Positions 39,330 through 49,562 of a stretch of 64,000 nt of DNA are shown here, piece after piece. A model generated the notes under the pieces. The model was not told the origin of the DNA and did not search any database. It saw only the letters and a program-made list of their open reading frames with translations. The stretch is from Pseudomonas ceruminis. Its GTDB lineage: Bacteria; Pseudomonadota; Gammaproteobacteria; Pseudomonadales; Pseudomonadaceae. Made by a program: the position numbers and the translations under genes. Location of the stretch: assembly GCF_021602025.1 (NCBI RefSeq), contig NZ_BQHW01000009.1, positions 62,001 through 126,000 on the forward strand, in the 5' to 3' direction. Numbering within the stretch: position 1 is the first letter of the stretch; every line of letters starts with the position of its first letter.

Positions 39330-39833
39330 TCACTCGATGGTCAACGCCCCGACCATACCGGCCTGGTAATGCCCAGGCACGTTGCAGGCGAATTCGATGG
39401 GTGCCGATTTACGGAAGGTCCAGGTCAACTCGGCGCGCTGGCCTGGCTGCACCAGCACCGTATTGCCGCCGTCATGCCCGTGGACACCGTGGTCCATCTG
39501 GCCATGCTCCATGCCCTCGTGGTTCATGCCTGCGGTGAACAGCTTGCCTTGCATGGCAAGCATTTCCTTCTGGTGCTCGGCATGCATGGCCTTGTCACCC
39601 AGGTTGAACTCATGGGGCAGCTGCCCTTCGTTGATCAGGACGAAGCGCACCGTCTCACCGGCCTTGACCTGCAGGTCCTTGGGCTCGAAAGCGATGTCCT
39701 TGAGCACCACTTCGACGGTGCGGGTGGCCTTGGCCGCCGGGGCCGGCTCACCGAAGGCGAAGCTTTTGCCGCTATCGGCGAGGCTGGGCAGGCTTACCAC
39801 GGCAAGGGCAGCGGCGATGAACAGATGTTTCAT
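39330..39833 (-). CDS. cinA: Periplasmic copper-responsive cupredoxin CinA
   Basis: A 167-residue cupredoxin with a signal peptide (MKHLFIAAALAVVSLPSLAD). Type-1 copper ligands: His in GQLPHEFNLG, Cys in IEFACNVPGHYQAGM with the following His and Met. A Met/His-rich insert (HAEHQKEMLAMQ, HEGMEHGQMDHGVHGHD) could bind further copper. Equivalent to CinA of P. putida, induced by copper through CinR-CinS. Divergent from cinR. Confidence 0.92.
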   Translation of the reverse strand: MKHLFIAAALAVVSLPSLADSGKSFAFGEPAPAAKATRTVEVVLKDIAFEPKDLQVKAGETVRFVLINEGQLPHEFNLGDKAMHAEHQKEMLAMQGKLFTAGMNHEGMEHGQMDHGVHGHDGGNTVLVQPGQRAELTWTFRKSAPIEFACNVPGHYQAGMVGALTIE

Positions 39834-39894
39834 GAAGGCTCCAAAAACGTACTGCGGGATAACGCCACTTTAAAAAGCACTGACTGGCAGGTAC

Positions 39895-39921
39895 CTGACG
39901 GCAAGATTACAACTTCGTCAG
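39895..39921. promoter_or_regulatory. Inverted repeat in the cinA-cinR intergenic region (candidate CinR site)
   Basis: CTGACG (39895-39900) and CGTCAG (39916-39921) flank a central AGATTACAACTT. It lies 62 bases upstream of cinA and 107 bases before cinR. The role is inferred from position only. Confidence 0.4.
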
Positions 39922-40028
39922 CTAGGGCGGCGCCCGGGATAGTCACGTATCATTTCAACCTACCGCCGCCGCTGTGATACCGACGCTCCCACAGGGGCCG
40001 CGCACCCTCCCGATAAAGTGAATACCGC

Positions 40029-40709
40029 ATGAAACTGCTGATCGTCGAAGACCAGGCCCGCACCGGCCAATACCTTAGCCAGGGGTTGAGCGAAGCAGGA
40101 TTTGCCACCGAACTGGCGGCCGATGGCGAAACCGGCCAATACCTGGCCCTGACCGGCGATCACGACCTGCTGATCCTCGATGTCATGCTGCCAGGTCGCG
40201 ACGGCTGGCAGATCCTCCAGGCGGTGCGCCAGGCCGGCATGGATACCCCCGTGCTGTTCCTCACGGCCCGTGACGCAGTCGAGGACCGTGTGCATGGCCT
40301 GGAGCTGGGCGCCGACGATTACCTGGTCAAACCCTTTGCCTTCTCCGAATTGCTCGCCCGGGTCCGCAGCCTGCTGCGCCGAGGCGCCAGCACCAGCCAG
40401 GACACCACCTTGGCGCTGGCCGACCTGCGCCTGGACCTGATGCGCCGCCGCGCCGAGCGTGGCGGCCAGCGCATCGACCTGACTGCCAAGGAATTCGCCC
40501 TGCTGGAGTTGTTGCTGCGGCGCCAGGGCGAGGTGCTACCCAAGTCGCTGATCGCCTCGCAGGTGTGGGACATGAATTTCGACAGCGATACCAACGTGAT
40601 CGAAGTCGCCATCCGCCGCCTGCGCCTGAAGATCGACGACCCTCACCCCAACAAGCTGATCCACACCGTGCGGGGCATGGGCTATGTGCTCGAGGAGCGC
40701 CACGACTGA
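40029..40709 (+). CDS. cinR: Copper-responsive response regulator CinR
   Basis: A 226-residue OmpR-family regulator of the CopR/CzcR heavy-metal type: acceptor D51 in [34 protein letters not shown], and a winged-helix domain ending [17 protein letters not shown] and GMGYVLEE. With CinS it should switch on cinAQ when copper rises. Its stop overlaps the cinS start. Confidence 0.92.
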   Translation: MKLLIVEDQARTGQYLSQGLSEAGFATELAADGETGQYLALTGDHDLLILDVMLPGRDGWQILQAVRQAGMDTPVLFLTARDAVEDRVHGLELGADDYLVKPFAFSELLARVRSLLRRGASTSQDTTLALADLRLDLMRRRAERGGQRIDLTAKEFALLELLLRRQGEVLPKSLIASQVWDMNFDSDTNVIEVAIRRLRLKIDDPHPNKLIHTVRGMGYVLEERHD

Positions 40710-42046
40710 TGCGCAGGCTCTCCCTCAGCGGCCGCCTGGCCCTGCTGTTCGCGGCCTGTACCGCCGCCGTTTCGCTGGGTGCCGGGCTATTGTTCAACCA
40801 CGCCAGCGAGCAACACTTCATCGAGCTGGACCAACAACTGCTCGAGTCGCGCCTGTCGTTGCTGCGCACCCAGCTGTCAGGCCTTGAACACCACGCGGAC
40901 CTTGAGGCACGGCTGCCCGCATTGCACACCGAGCTCAGCCATCAGGCCGACCTGGCCCTGCGCATCACTGGCAGTGACGGCAACCTTTGGTACGCCAGCC
41001 GTGATGCATTGCCCGAGGCACCCGCCGCCCTGGGCTTGGCCACGGTGCATGGCAACGGCATCGACTACCGCAGCCTCGCCGTGCAACTGAACAGTGAGGC
41101 CCGCCTGACCCTGTACCTGGACATCACCCACCACCAGCACTTCCTGCAAGGCATGCAGCGTCTGATCTGGCTGACGGTCGGCCTGTCGGCGCTGGCCACC
41201 GCGCTACTCGGCGCCTGGGCCGCGCGCCGCGGGCTGCGCCCTTTGCGGCAGATGGGCCAGGTGGCTGCCAGTGTTTCAGCGCGCTCGCTGACCACGCGCC
41301 TGCCAGAGGCGCAAATGCCCGAGGAACTGGCGCAGCTGGCCGGCACCGTCAATGCCATGCTGCAGCGCCTGGACGATGCGTTCCAGCGCCTGTCGGCCTT
41401 TTCCGCCGATATCGCCCACGAACTGCGCACGCCTCTGTCTAACCTACTGACCCATACCCAGGTCACCCTCACCCGCCCACGCAGCCTCGAGGAGTACCGC
41501 GAGGCGCTGCATGGCAACCTGGAAGAGCTGCAGTGGATGGCACAGATGATCAACGACATGCTGTTCCTGGCCAAGGCCGACCACGGGCTGCTGGTGCCAG
41601 GCCAGGTGACGCTGGCGCTGCATGAAGAGGTGGATGCGTTGCTGGAGTATTACGCGCCACTGGCCGAGGACAGCGCAGTGCAGATGCTGCGCGAGGGTGA
41701 GGCAACGCTGCAGGGCGACCGGCATATGCTGCGCCGGGCGCTGTCCAACCTGCTCGACAATGCCCTGCGCTTTACCCCGGCAGGCGGGGAGATACGCGTA
41801 ACGCTGGAACCAGCGGTTCGGATTTGCGTGGCCAATACCGGCACGGCGATCGCGCCGGCGGCACTGCCCCGGCTGTTCGACCGGTTCTATCGCGTGGACC
41901 CGGCGCGGCGAGAAGGCAGCAGTGAACATGCGGGGCTGGGTTTGGCGATCACCCGGTCAATCATCCAGGCCCATGGCGGGCGCATTCGGGCGCAGTGCGA
42001 GGGTGGCTGGACGCGGTTTGTGATCGAGTTCAGCGAGAATCGTTAG
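40709..42046 (+). CDS. cinS: Copper-sensing histidine kinase CinS
   Basis: A 445-residue inner-membrane sensor kinase: first TM helix LALLFAACTAAVSLGAGLLF, periplasmic domain, second TM LIWLTVGLSALATALLGAWA, HAMP, H-box FSADIAHELRTPLSNLL, N-box LSNLLDNALRF and G-box HAGLGLAITRSI. The periplasmic part has several His (HHADLEARLPALHTELSHQA) suited to metal sensing. ATG overlaps the cinR stop (ATGA-like TGATG). Confidence 0.92.
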   Translation: MRRLSLSGRLALLFAACTAAVSLGAGLLFNHASEQHFIELDQQLLESRLSLLRTQLSGLEHHADLEARLPALHTELSHQADLALRITGSDGNLWYASRDALPEAPAALGLATVHGNGIDYRSLAVQLNSEARLTLYLDITHHQHFLQGMQRLIWLTVGLSALATALLGAWAARRGLRPLRQMGQVAASVSARSLTTRLPEAQMPEELAQLAGTVNAMLQRLDDAFQRLSAFSADIAHELRTPLSNLLTHTQVTLTRPRSLEEYREALHGNLEELQWMAQMINDMLFLAKADHGLLVPGQVTLALHEEVDALLEYYAPLAEDSAVQMLREGEATLQGDRHMLRRALSNLLDNALRFTPAGGEIRVTLEPAVRICVANTGTAIAPAALPRLFDRFYRVDPARREGSSEHAGLGLAITRSIIQAHGGRIRAQCEGGWTRFVIEFSENR

Positions 42047-42110
42047 GCCGCCAGGGCTGCTACGCAGCCCCTTTCGCCGGCGTGCCGGCGATGGCGCCCT
42101 CAGCAATCAC

Positions 42111-43352
42111 TCAGACCGCAAGCCCAATCGCCGGCTGCACCTGGGAAGCCCGGTACGCCGGGTAGATGGTCGCCAGGAAGCTCATCACCAACCCGGCCGC
42201 GCAGATGATCACCACATCGCCCCATTGCAGCTCGGACGGCAGGCTGCTGATGAAGTACACATCCGAGGTGAAGATGTGCTGCCCGCTCACCCGTTCCAGC
42301 CAACCGACGATCTGGCTGACGTTGAACGCAGCTATCACCCCAAGCACGCCACCGATCAAGGTCCCGACGATGCCGATCAGGCTGCCCTGGACCATGAAAG
42401 TGCCCATGATCTGTGCTGGCGTGGCACCCAAGGTACGCAGAATGGCGATATCCGGCCCCTTGTCGTTCACCACCATCACCAGGGTGGCGATGATGTTGAA
42501 AGCCGCCACGGCGATGATCATCAGCAGCAGCAGGCCGATCATGGTCTTTTCCATCTTCATGGCACTGAACAGGCTGCCCTGGGTATGCGACCAGTCATCG
42601 GCGCGGTAGGCATCACCCAGACCGGCAGCGATGGCCTTGGACACCTGCGGCGCGGCATACAGGTCATGCAGCTTCAACCGCACCCCCTGCACCTGGCCTG
42701 GCGCCCAGCGTTGCATCTCGCCGGCGTCGGCCACGTGCATGTAGGCCTGCGACCCATCCAGCTCGGCGCCCACCTTGAAGATGCCGACCACCGTCAGGCG
42801 CTGCATGCGCGGGGTGATCCCGCCTGGCTCCTTGCTGATTTCCGGCACGATCAAGGTCAGCTTGTCGCCGGTATTGAGGCGGAAGCGGCGTGCGGTCAAC
42901 TCGCCGATGACCACGCCGTACTCACCCGGTTGCAGGTCCTGCAGACGCCCCTGCACGATGTGCTGGCCGACGATCGAGACCTTGCCCTCCTCGGCAGGGT
43001 CGATACCGCTCACCTGGATCGGCTGCATCGCGCCCTTGTAAGAGAGCATGCCTTCCATCTCGGTGATCGGCGCCGCCGCCATCACCGCCGGGTTCTGCAG
43101 CGCAGCATCAGCCGCCTGGTGCCAGTCGTCCAGGGGTTGCACGCCCAGAATGCTGGCATGCGGCACCAGGCCAAGGATGCGCGAGCTCATTTCGCGCTGG
43201 AAGCCATTCATCACCGAAAGCACCACAATCATCGCCAGCACGCCCAGGGACAGGCCGATCATCGAGGTCATCGAGATGAACGAGATGAAATGGTTGCGGC
43301 GCTTGGCACGGGTGTAGCGCGCACCGATGAACAAGGGCAAGGGTCTGAACAT
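42111..43352 (-). CDS. lolE: Lipoprotein-release ABC permease LolE
   Basis: A 413-residue LolCE-family permease with an N-terminal TM (FISFISMTSMIGLSLGVLAM), a large periplasmic domain and three C-terminal TMs. The complex frees outer-membrane lipoproteins from the inner membrane and hands them to LolA. It closes the lolC-lolD-lolE operon. About half its residues match the LolC protein at 44100-45350, an old duplication. Start at MFRPLPLFIGARY by analogy with that paralogue. Confidence 0.9.
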   Translation of the reverse strand: MFRPLPLFIGARYTRAKRRNHFISFISMTSMIGLSLGVLAMIVVLSVMNGFQREMSSRILGLVPHASILGVQPLDDWHQAADAALQNPAVMAAAPITEMEGMLSYKGAMQPIQVSGIDPAEEGKVSIVGQHIVQGRLQDLQPGEYGVVIGELTARRFRLNTGDKLTLIVPEISKEPGGITPRMQRLTVVGIFKVGAELDGSQAYMHVADAGEMQRWAPGQVQGVRLKLHDLYAAPQVSKAIAAGLGDAYRADDWSHTQGSLFSAMKMEKTMIGLLLLMIIAVAAFNIIATLVMVVNDKGPDIAILRTLGATPAQIMGTFMVQGSLIGIVGTLIGGVLGVIAAFNVSQIVGWLERVSGQHIFTSDVYFISSLPSELQWGDVVIICAAGLVMSFLATIYPAYRASQVQPAIGLAV

Positions 43353-43408
43353 GTAAAACACCCAATGAAAGAGTTGCGGGGCAGCTCGGGCCACCCCGTG
43401 CAAGCGGC

Positions 43409-44092
43409 TCAGATCGCCACCAGGTGACCGTCGTCGAGTTTCAGTACCCGGTCCATCTGGCGCGCCAGGTTGAGGTCGTGGGTCACCACCAGGAACGCAG
43501 TACGCGAAGCGCTGGACAGCTCCTGCATCAGTTCCTGGATGCCCTGGGCGGTGTGGTGGTCGAGGTTGCCGGTAGGTTCGTCGAGCATCACCAGGCCCGG
43601 ACGGTTGACCAGAGCACGGGCGATGGCCACGCGCTGGCGCTCGCCCCCGGACAGCTCAGCCGGCTTGTGGTGCAGGCGGTGGCCCAGGCCAACGCGCTTG
43701 AGCAGTGCTTCGGCACGTTCACGGGCCTCGGGGATTGCGGTGCGGCCGATCAACAGCGGCATGCACACGTTCTCCATGGCGGTGAACTCCGGCAGCAGGT
43801 GGTGGAACTGATAGACGAAGCCCAGCTCACGGTTGCGCAACAGGCCGCGGGCGCGCTCGCCCAGCGCCGACAATTCTTCGCCGGCCAGCCACACGCTGCC
43901 CTGGGTTGGCCGGTCGAGGCCGCCCAGCAGGTTGAGCAAGGTACTCTTGCCCGAGCCCGAACTGCCGACAATGGCCACCCGCTCACCGGCGTGCAGCTCG
44001 AGGTTGAGCCCGGACAGCACCTGCACCGACTCCGGGCCCTCGTCGTAGGACTTGCCCAGGTTGCGGCAACTCAGAACGGCTTTATCACTCAT
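43409..44092 (-). CDS. lolD: Lipoprotein-release ABC ATPase LolD
   Basis: A 227-residue ABC ATPase: Walker [10 protein letters not shown], signature [15 protein letters not shown], Walker [14 protein letters not shown]-loop VVTHD. It powers LolCE. Start MSDKAVLS gives the usual length; an ATG at 44107 overlapping the lolC stop is the alternative. Confidence 0.95.
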   Translation of the reverse strand: MSDKAVLSCRNLGKSYDEGPESVQVLSGLNLELHAGERVAIVGSSGSGKSTLLNLLGGLDRPTQGSVWLAGEELSALGERARGLLRNRELGFVYQFHHLLPEFTAMENVCMPLLIGRTAIPEARERAEALLKRVGLGHRLHHKPAELSGGERQRVAIARALVNRPGLVMLDEPTGNLDHHTAQGIQELMQELSSASRTAFLVVTHDLNLARQMDRVLKLDDGHLVAI

Positions 44093-44099
44093 GCGCGAC

Positions 44100-45350
44100 T
44101 CACTCATAACGTAGCGCCTCTGCAGGCTGGGTGCGGGCAGCACGCCAGGCCGGGTACAGGGTGGCGAAGAAACTCAGGACCAGCGCCGCACCGCAGACCA
44201 TGTACACGTCCTGGGCCTGGATCTGCGACGGCAGGTAATCGATGAAATACACGTCGGCGTTGAGGAACTTGTGCCCGATCAGCTTCTCGATGCCGGCGAT
44301 CACCGCACTGACATTGAGCGCGGCAACGATCCCGACGCCAGCGCCGATCAAGGTACCGATGACCCCGATGACCGTGCCCTGGACCATGAAGATGGCCATG
44401 ATCTGCCCGGGCGTGGCGCCCAGGGTGCGCAGGATGGCGATGTCCCCGCGCTTGTCGTTGACCACCATCACCAGGGTGGAAATGATGTTGAACGCCGCCA
44501 CCGCGACAATCAGCAGCAGCAGCAGGCCGATCATGGCCTTCTCCATGCGGATCGCCTGGTACAGGTTGCCGTGGGTGCGGGTCCAGTCGCGACTGTAGTA
44601 CTCCTGCTCGCCCAACTGCTGGGCGATGTTCCAGGCCACCCGTGGCGCCTGGAACAGGTCGTCGAACTTCAGGCGCAGGCCTTGTACCTGGTCGGGCTTC
44701 CAGCGGTGCAGGCGGGACAGGTCGGTGATGTTGGTAAGGCCCAGGTAACCGTCGATCTCGCCGGCGCCGACGTGGAAGGTGCCGACCACGGTGAAGCGCT
44801 TCATGCGCGGGAACATCCCGGCCGGGGTCACGCTGACCTCCGGGGCGACGAACGTCAGCTTGTCACCGACAGCCACACCCAGTTTGGCGGCGGCCTTGTC
44901 GCCGATCATGATGCCCCACTCGCCCGGCGCCAACTGGTCGAGCCGGCCTTGCTGGATGAAGTTGTCGATGATCGACACGTCATGCTCGCGCGCCGGGTCG
45001 ATGCCGTTGAGCAGCACCTTCTGCACCTTGCCGTCGTGGGTCAGCAGGCCCTGCATCTGGGTGTAGGGCGCAACCGCCAGCACCTGCGGATTCTGCTTTA
45101 CTTGTTGGGCAAGGGCAGGCCAGTCGTTGATCGGCTGGCCGCTCTCCAGCGTGGCATGCGGGATCATGCCCAGCACGCGGGTACGCATCTCGTGGTCGAA
45201 ACCGTTCATTACCGAGAGCACCACGATCATGACCACCACGCCCAGGGCGAGGCCGATCATCGAGGTCAGGGAAATGAACGAGACGAAGTGATTACGGCGC
45301 TTGGCACGGGTGTAACGCGTACCGATGAATGCGAAAAGAGGTCTGAACAT
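44100..45350 (-). CDS. lolC: Lipoprotein-release ABC permease LolC
   Basis: A 416-residue LolCE permease: [20 protein letters not shown], first [22 protein letters not shown], periplasmic domain, and TMs such as [20 protein letters not shown] and [17 protein letters not shown]. First gene of the lol operon, divergent from the PilZ gene. LolC or LolE identity within the pair is by order, not by motif. Confidence 0.92.
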   Translation of the reverse strand: MFRPLFAFIGTRYTRAKRRNHFVSFISLTSMIGLALGVVVMIVVLSVMNGFDHEMRTRVLGMIPHATLESGQPINDWPALAQQVKQNPQVLAVAPYTQMQGLLTHDGKVQKVLLNGIDPAREHDVSIIDNFIQQGRLDQLAPGEWGIMIGDKAAAKLGVAVGDKLTFVAPEVSVTPAGMFPRMKRFTVVGTFHVGAGEIDGYLGLTNITDLSRLHRWKPDQVQGLRLKFDDLFQAPRVAWNIAQQLGEQEYYSRDWTRTHGNLYQAIRMEKAMIGLLLLLIVAVAAFNIISTLVMVVNDKRGDIAILRTLGATPGQIMAIFMVQGTVIGVIGTLIGAGVGIVAALNVSAVIAGIEKLIGHKFLNADVYFIDYLPSQIQAQDVYMVCGAALVLSFFATLYPAWRAARTQPAEALRYE

Positions 45351-45443
45351 GTCGGGGCTTGTTCGGATGAAAGGGAACGTCCTTGTGGCGAGGCGCCTGT
45401 GGCGGCTTTACACTCGGACCACCGCCGCTACCATGGGTTCGCC

Positions 45444-46028
45444 ATGACGACATTAGACGAAGAAGATCGCCGCGAATACTACCGCATCGAAGATCGGATC
45501 GCACTGGAAATCAGCCCTTTGAGCGCGGCCGAAGCCCTTGAGCCAGAACTGTTGCAGGATGATTCACCGCTGTTCAACCTGCTCAGCGAGCTGCACCTGT
45601 CGGACTTCGAGTCACAGCACCTGCTGCGCCAGCTCAGCGACAAGGACCGTACCCTGGCCGCTTTCCTGCGGGCGCAGAACAAACGCCTGGACCTGCTCAG
45701 CGCCGTGGTCGCGCAGACACTGATCGGCGAGATCGGCCAACCACAGCGGGTGATCATTTCCGAAGGGGGCATCGAGTTCGCGCAACAGCAGCAGATAACC
45801 TCTGGCACGCGGGTGAAGGTGAAGATGGTACTGATGCCCCGCGCCCACGGCCTGCTGCTGCGGGGCAAAGTCACCCACTGCGACCCGCGCGCGGAAGGCG
45901 GCTTCGAGGTCGGCACCGAATTCACCGACATGACCGACGCCCAGCGCCAACTGCTGGCCCGCTACATCCTGCAGCGCCAACAGCAGCAACGGCGCCAGCA
46001 GCTGGAACAGAACGACCCCGCCTCCTGA
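45444..46028 (+). CDS. PilZ-domain protein
   Basis: A 194-residue protein: REYYRIEDRIALEI at the start, a helical middle (LLRQLSDKDRTLAAFLRAQN) and a C-terminal PilZ-like beta part (IISEGGIEFAQQQQITSGTR, GGFEVGTEFTDM). A PilZ domain near the C-terminus with an N-terminal helical region, like other Pseudomonas members. c-di-GMP binding not certain. ATG at 45444 has a weak ribosome site. Confidence 0.8.
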   Translation: MTTLDEEDRREYYRIEDRIALEISPLSAAEALEPELLQDDSPLFNLLSELHLSDFESQHLLRQLSDKDRTLAAFLRAQNKRLDLLSAVVAQTLIGEIGQPQRVIISEGGIEFAQQQQITSGTRVKVKMVLMPRAHGLLLRGKVTHCDPRAEGGFEVGTEFTDMTDAQRQLLARYILQRQQQQRRQQLEQNDPAS

Positions 46029-46059
46029 GCCTTTTCATATTTGACCTGAAGGAACGAAC

Positions 46060-46776
46060 GTGACCCTCATCTACGGCCATCGCGGCGCCAAGGGCGAAGC
46101 GCCCGAGAACACCCTGCACAGCTTCCGTCAGTGCCTGTCCCACGGCGTCAACCGCTGTGAACTGGACCTGCACCTGTCGGCCGACAACGAGCTGATGGTG
46201 ATCCACGACCCCACCCTCAAGCGCACCACCGGCCGCCGCGGCAAGGTGGTCGAGCACCCGGCGGCCGACCTGGTCACCATCGACGCCCGCAAGGGCGGCC
46301 CAGGCCATGTGCAGCCCTGCCCTATCCCACGGTTGGAAGAGTTGTTCGAAAAATGCCCCTTCGAGCATTGGCAGCTGGAGGTCAAGAGCGCCTCGCGCAC
46401 CCGCGCCGCCACCACCGTGCTGGCCATCCGCGAGCTGGCCCAGCAGTACGGCCTGCTGGACAAGGTGACCATCACCTCCAGCTCACGAGAGGTACTGGGT
46501 GCCGCGCAGGAACTGGTGCCGGATGTGAAGCGCGGGTTGGTCGCCGAATATGCCTGGCTCGACCCGCTGAAGGTCGCGCAGAACTACGGCTGCGAGCTGC
46601 TGGCGTTGAACTGGACGCTGTGCACCCCGGAGCGCCTGCTCAAAGCGCAGGGCCAGGGCTTGCACGTCTCGGTGTGGACAGTCAACGAACCGGCACTGAT
46701 GCGCCGGCTCGCTGACTTTGGCGTGGACAGCCTGATTACAGACTTTCCCGGTTTGGCCAAGACCACCCTCGGGTAG
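46060..46776 (+). CDS. ugpQ: Glycerophosphodiester phosphodiesterase (cytoplasmic, UgpQ type)
   Basis: A 238-residue GDPD. The catalytic YGHRGAKGEAPENTLHSF (His, Arg, Glu, Asn), CELDLHLSADNELMVIHDPT (metal ligands and second His) and QLEVKS are clear. It splits glycerophosphodiesters to glycerol-3-phosphate and alcohol. No signal peptide, so cytoplasmic. Starts at GTG 46060 with AAGGA upstream. Confidence 0.93.
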   Translation: MTLIYGHRGAKGEAPENTLHSFRQCLSHGVNRCELDLHLSADNELMVIHDPTLKRTTGRRGKVVEHPAADLVTIDARKGGPGHVQPCPIPRLEELFEKCPFEHWQLEVKSASRTRAATTVLAIRELAQQYGLLDKVTITSSSREVLGAAQELVPDVKRGLVAEYAWLDPLKVAQNYGCELLALNWTLCTPERLLKAQGQGLHVSVWTVNEPALMRRLADFGVDSLITDFPGLAKTTLG

Positions 46777-46824
46777 GGCTGAAATCGGTCTCCCCGACCG
46801 GCTCAGGCCACCGGCCGGAGCCGG

Positions 46825-48219
46825 TCAAAAAAGCCGGTTCAGGCCGTCGTAGGCAGCTACCCGATAGGCTTCGGCCATGGTCGGGTAGTTGAACGTGGTG
46901 TTGACGAAGTACTTCAGGTTATTCAACTCGCCCGGCTGGTTCATGATCGCCTGGCCGATGTGGACGATTTCCGAAGCCTGGTAGCCGAAGCAATGCACGC
47001 CGAGGATTTCCAGGGTCTCGCGGTGGAACAGAATCTTCAGCATGCCCTGCGGCTCACCGGCGATCTGCGCACGCGCCATGCTCTTGAAGAAGGCCTTGCC
47101 CACTTCGTAAGGCACCTTGGCCTGGGTCAGCTCTTGCTCGTTCTTACCGATCGAGCTGATCTCCGGGATGGTGTAGATGCCGGTCGGCACGTCGTTGACG
47201 AAGCGCCAGCTGCCGTTGTCGACGATGCTGCCCGCCGCCGAACGGCCCTGGTCGTGGGCGGCACTGGCCAGGCTCGGCCAGCCGATCACGTCACCGGCAC
47301 CGTAGATGTTCGGCACGCTGGTACGGTAGGCCTCATCGACCTCGATCTGGCCTCGGCTGTTGACCTTGATGCCGATGTTTTCCAGGCCCAGCTTGTCGGT
47401 GTTGCCGGTACGGCCGTTGCACCACAGCAAGGCGTCGGCCTTGATCTTCTTGCCCGACTTCAGGTGCAGGATCACACCATTGTCCAGGCCCTCGACCCGC
47501 TCGTACTCCTCGTTGTGGCGCACGGTGATGTTGTTGTTGCTGAAGTGATAGCTCAGCGCCTGGGAGATTTCCGAATCCAGGAAGCTCAGCAACTGGCCGC
47601 GGTTGTCGACCAGTTCGACCAGCACACCCAGCCCGCTGAAGATCGAGGCGTATTCGCAACCGATAACGCCGGCACCGTACACGATCAGCTTGCGCGGGGT
47701 GTGGCTGAGGCTGAGGATGGTGTCGCTGTCGTAGACACGCGGGTGGTGGAAGTCGATGTCGGCCGGGCGGTAGGGGCGCGAGCCGGTGGCGATGATGATG
47801 TGCTTGGCGTTGAGCTTTTCCACCACACCGTTGGGGCAAACCACCTCGACGGTTTGCTCGTCGGCGAAGCTGCCGGTGCCGACGAACACATCGACACGGT
47901 TACGGGCGTAGTAGCCGGTGCGCGAGGCGACCTGCTTGGCGATCACCTTCTCGGCGCTCTTGAGCACGTCAGGGAAAGAGAACCAGCGCGGCTCACCGAT
48001 GGCACGGAACATCGGGTTGGTGTTGAACTGCATGATCTGCCGCACCGAGTGACGCAGTGCCTTGGACGGGATGGTGCCCAGGTGGGTGCAGTTGCCACCG
48101 ACCTGGCGACGGCTGTCGACCATCGCCACCTTGCGCCCTGCTTTGGCGGCGTTCATTGCCGCACCTTCTCCGGCCGGGCCGGAACCCAACACCACTACGT
48201 CGTAGTTGTAGACAGCCAT
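46825..48219 (-). CDS. sthA: Soluble pyridine nucleotide transhydrogenase
   Basis: A 464-residue flavoprotein that exchanges reducing power between NADPH and NAD+. FAD-binding [20 protein letters not shown]; the redox site reads [17 protein letters not shown], with Thr where disulfide reductases have the second Cys, as expected for SthA. NAD(P)-binding [15 protein letters not shown] follows. ATG at 48219 with AAGGAG 6 bases upstream. Confidence 0.96.
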   Translation of the reverse strand: MAVYNYDVVVLGSGPAGEGAAMNAAKAGRKVAMVDSRRQVGGNCTHLGTIPSKALRHSVRQIMQFNTNPMFRAIGEPRWFSFPDVLKSAEKVIAKQVASRTGYYARNRVDVFVGTGSFADEQTVEVVCPNGVVEKLNAKHIIIATGSRPYRPADIDFHHPRVYDSDTILSLSHTPRKLIVYGAGVIGCEYASIFSGLGVLVELVDNRGQLLSFLDSEISQALSYHFSNNNITVRHNEEYERVEGLDNGVILHLKSGKKIKADALLWCNGRTGNTDKLGLENIGIKVNSRGQIEVDEAYRTSVPNIYGAGDVIGWPSLASAAHDQGRSAAGSIVDNGSWRFVNDVPTGIYTIPEISSIGKNEQELTQAKVPYEVGKAFFKSMARAQIAGEPQGMLKILFHRETLEILGVHCFGYQASEIVHIGQAIMNQPGELNNLKYFVNTTFNYPTMAEAYRVAAYDGLNRLF

Positions 48220-48423
48220 GCGTACTCCTTCAGAACTGGCCCGCTGGCCACGGTCGCCGCGGGACTCGATCATGCCGCCAGCGGCGCCATGAGAAAATTC
48301 GGGTGCAGTCTAATCAAGCGTGAACGCCGCGCACATTAACCCTTGGTCGCGTCGTAGGCCAATTTTGCCTGCACTACATGTCATTCACCGGCTCCCTGGC
48401 GGCAATCATCCCTGCTTGCGCTT

Positions 48424-49455
48424 TCACTCGCCTTTCACCGCCCGTTCGAATGCGGGCGTAGGTCGGGAGACGAAACCACCCTCTGCCCGAGTCACCAGTA
48501 CGGCGGCCAGATCATGGGCCACGGCAAAGTCCCAGCCACGTTCTGGCCCAAGGATCAGCAGCAGTGTCGAATAGCCGTCGGCCAGCAGCGCCGAGGCATC
48601 GAGCACGGTCACCGCAGCCAGGTCATGCGCGACCGGGCGCCCGAGACGGGCATCGAAGGTATGCGAATAGCGCCGGCCATTCTCCTCGAAATAGTGGCGA
48701 TAGTCACCCGAGGTCGACACCCCCAGGCCATTGACCGGGAAGATTTGGCGAGCGATCTGGCGGTCTTCGCGGGGTAATTCGAGGGCGATACGCCAGGGGC
48801 TACCATCGGGCTTGCGGCCAATGGCCTTGAGCTCCCCGGTAACTTCGGCGACGAAACTGACCACGCCCATGGCGCGCAGGCGCTCGGCAATCAGGTCGAC
48901 GGCGTGGCCGGCAGCAATGCTGTTGAAGTCCAGTTGCACCGGGGCGTCCTTGCACAAGGCCTGGCCTTCGATGCGCAGATGCTGATAACCCACCCGCTGG
49001 TGGGCCTGGGCCAGCTCTTGCGGGTCGGGAACCTGCTCGTGGCGGGCCTGGGGGCCGAAACCCCACAGGTCCAGCAGCGGTTCGACGGTAAGGTCGAAGG
49101 CACCATTGCTCTGCTCGGCCAAGTGCTGGCCTAGAGTGACCAATGCGAGCATGTCGGCCGGCAGGGTCAGGCACCGGTTGGCGGGCAACTGGTTGAACTG
49201 GCTGACAGTGGAGTCACCGCGGTAGGTGGAGTAGTGCCGGTCGACCTCGTGCAGGATGGTTTCGACTGCGGCTTGCACCTGGGCAGGTGCGGGGCCACCC
49301 GGTTCGCGGACGTACTGGATGCTGTAGCTGCTGCCCATGGTCGGGCCACCGAAGCGCTCCAGGGTCGGGCCCTGGTGGCAGGCGGTCAGGAGCATCAGAA
49401 TGAACAGGAGGGCTGTGCGCAAAGGTGGGTTCTCGGTTGTCTGGACAGGCCCCAT
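48424..49455 (-). CDS. apbE: FAD:protein FMN transferase ApbE
   Basis: A 343-residue ApbE lipoprotein: signal LLFILMLLTAC with lipobox Cys, FGGPTMGSSYSIQYV, FDLTVEPLLDLWGFGP, NSIAAGHAVDLIAERL and SHTFDARLGRPVAHDLAAVT (metal/FMN site). It attaches FMN to Thr of target proteins such as Nqr/Rnf subunits in the periplasm. Start uncertain: ATG 49455, a longer ATG at 49482, or a TTG just before the signal helix. Confidence 0.92.
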   Translation of the reverse strand: MGPVQTTENPPLRTALLFILMLLTACHQGPTLERFGGPTMGSSYSIQYVREPGGPAPAQVQAAVETILHEVDRHYSTYRGDSTVSQFNQLPANRCLTLPADMLALVTLGQHLAEQSNGAFDLTVEPLLDLWGFGPQARHEQVPDPQELAQAHQRVGYQHLRIEGQALCKDAPVQLDFNSIAAGHAVDLIAERLRAMGVVSFVAEVTGELKAIGRKPDGSPWRIALELPREDRQIARQIFPVNGLGVSTSGDYRHYFEENGRRYSHTFDARLGRPVAHDLAAVTVLDASALLADGYSTLLLILGPERGWDFAVAHDLAAVLVTRAEGGFVSRPTPAFERAVKGE

Positions 49456-49510
49456 CGCCGGCGATGGCCGCCGTACAGACACAGTAGATGCCAGATCGGT
49501 TCATCAGGCC

Positions 49511-49544
49511 AAAAAAAACGGGAACCCGAAGGTTCCCGTTTTTT
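49511..49544. terminator. Strong bidirectional terminator
   Basis: AAAACGGGAACC and GGTTCCCGTTTT around a CGAA tetraloop, with A-run and T-run on the two sides. It ends the GAPDH transcript coming from the right. Confidence 0.93.
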
Positions 49545-49562
49545 CATTGCCTTACAAGCGGA

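Noticed and set aside
44271-45443. Long plus-strand frame opposite lolC running into the PilZ gene
   Set aside because: Only the part from 45444 is protein-like; the rest is antisense of lolC.
46796-46826. Inverted repeat GACCGGCTC / GAGCCGGTC between ugpQ and sthA
   Set aside because: Good stem but no T-run in either direction and overlap with the sthA stop; not called as a terminator.
46960-48339. 459-codon plus-strand frame opposite sthA
   Set aside because: Antisense shadow of sthA with low-complexity composition.
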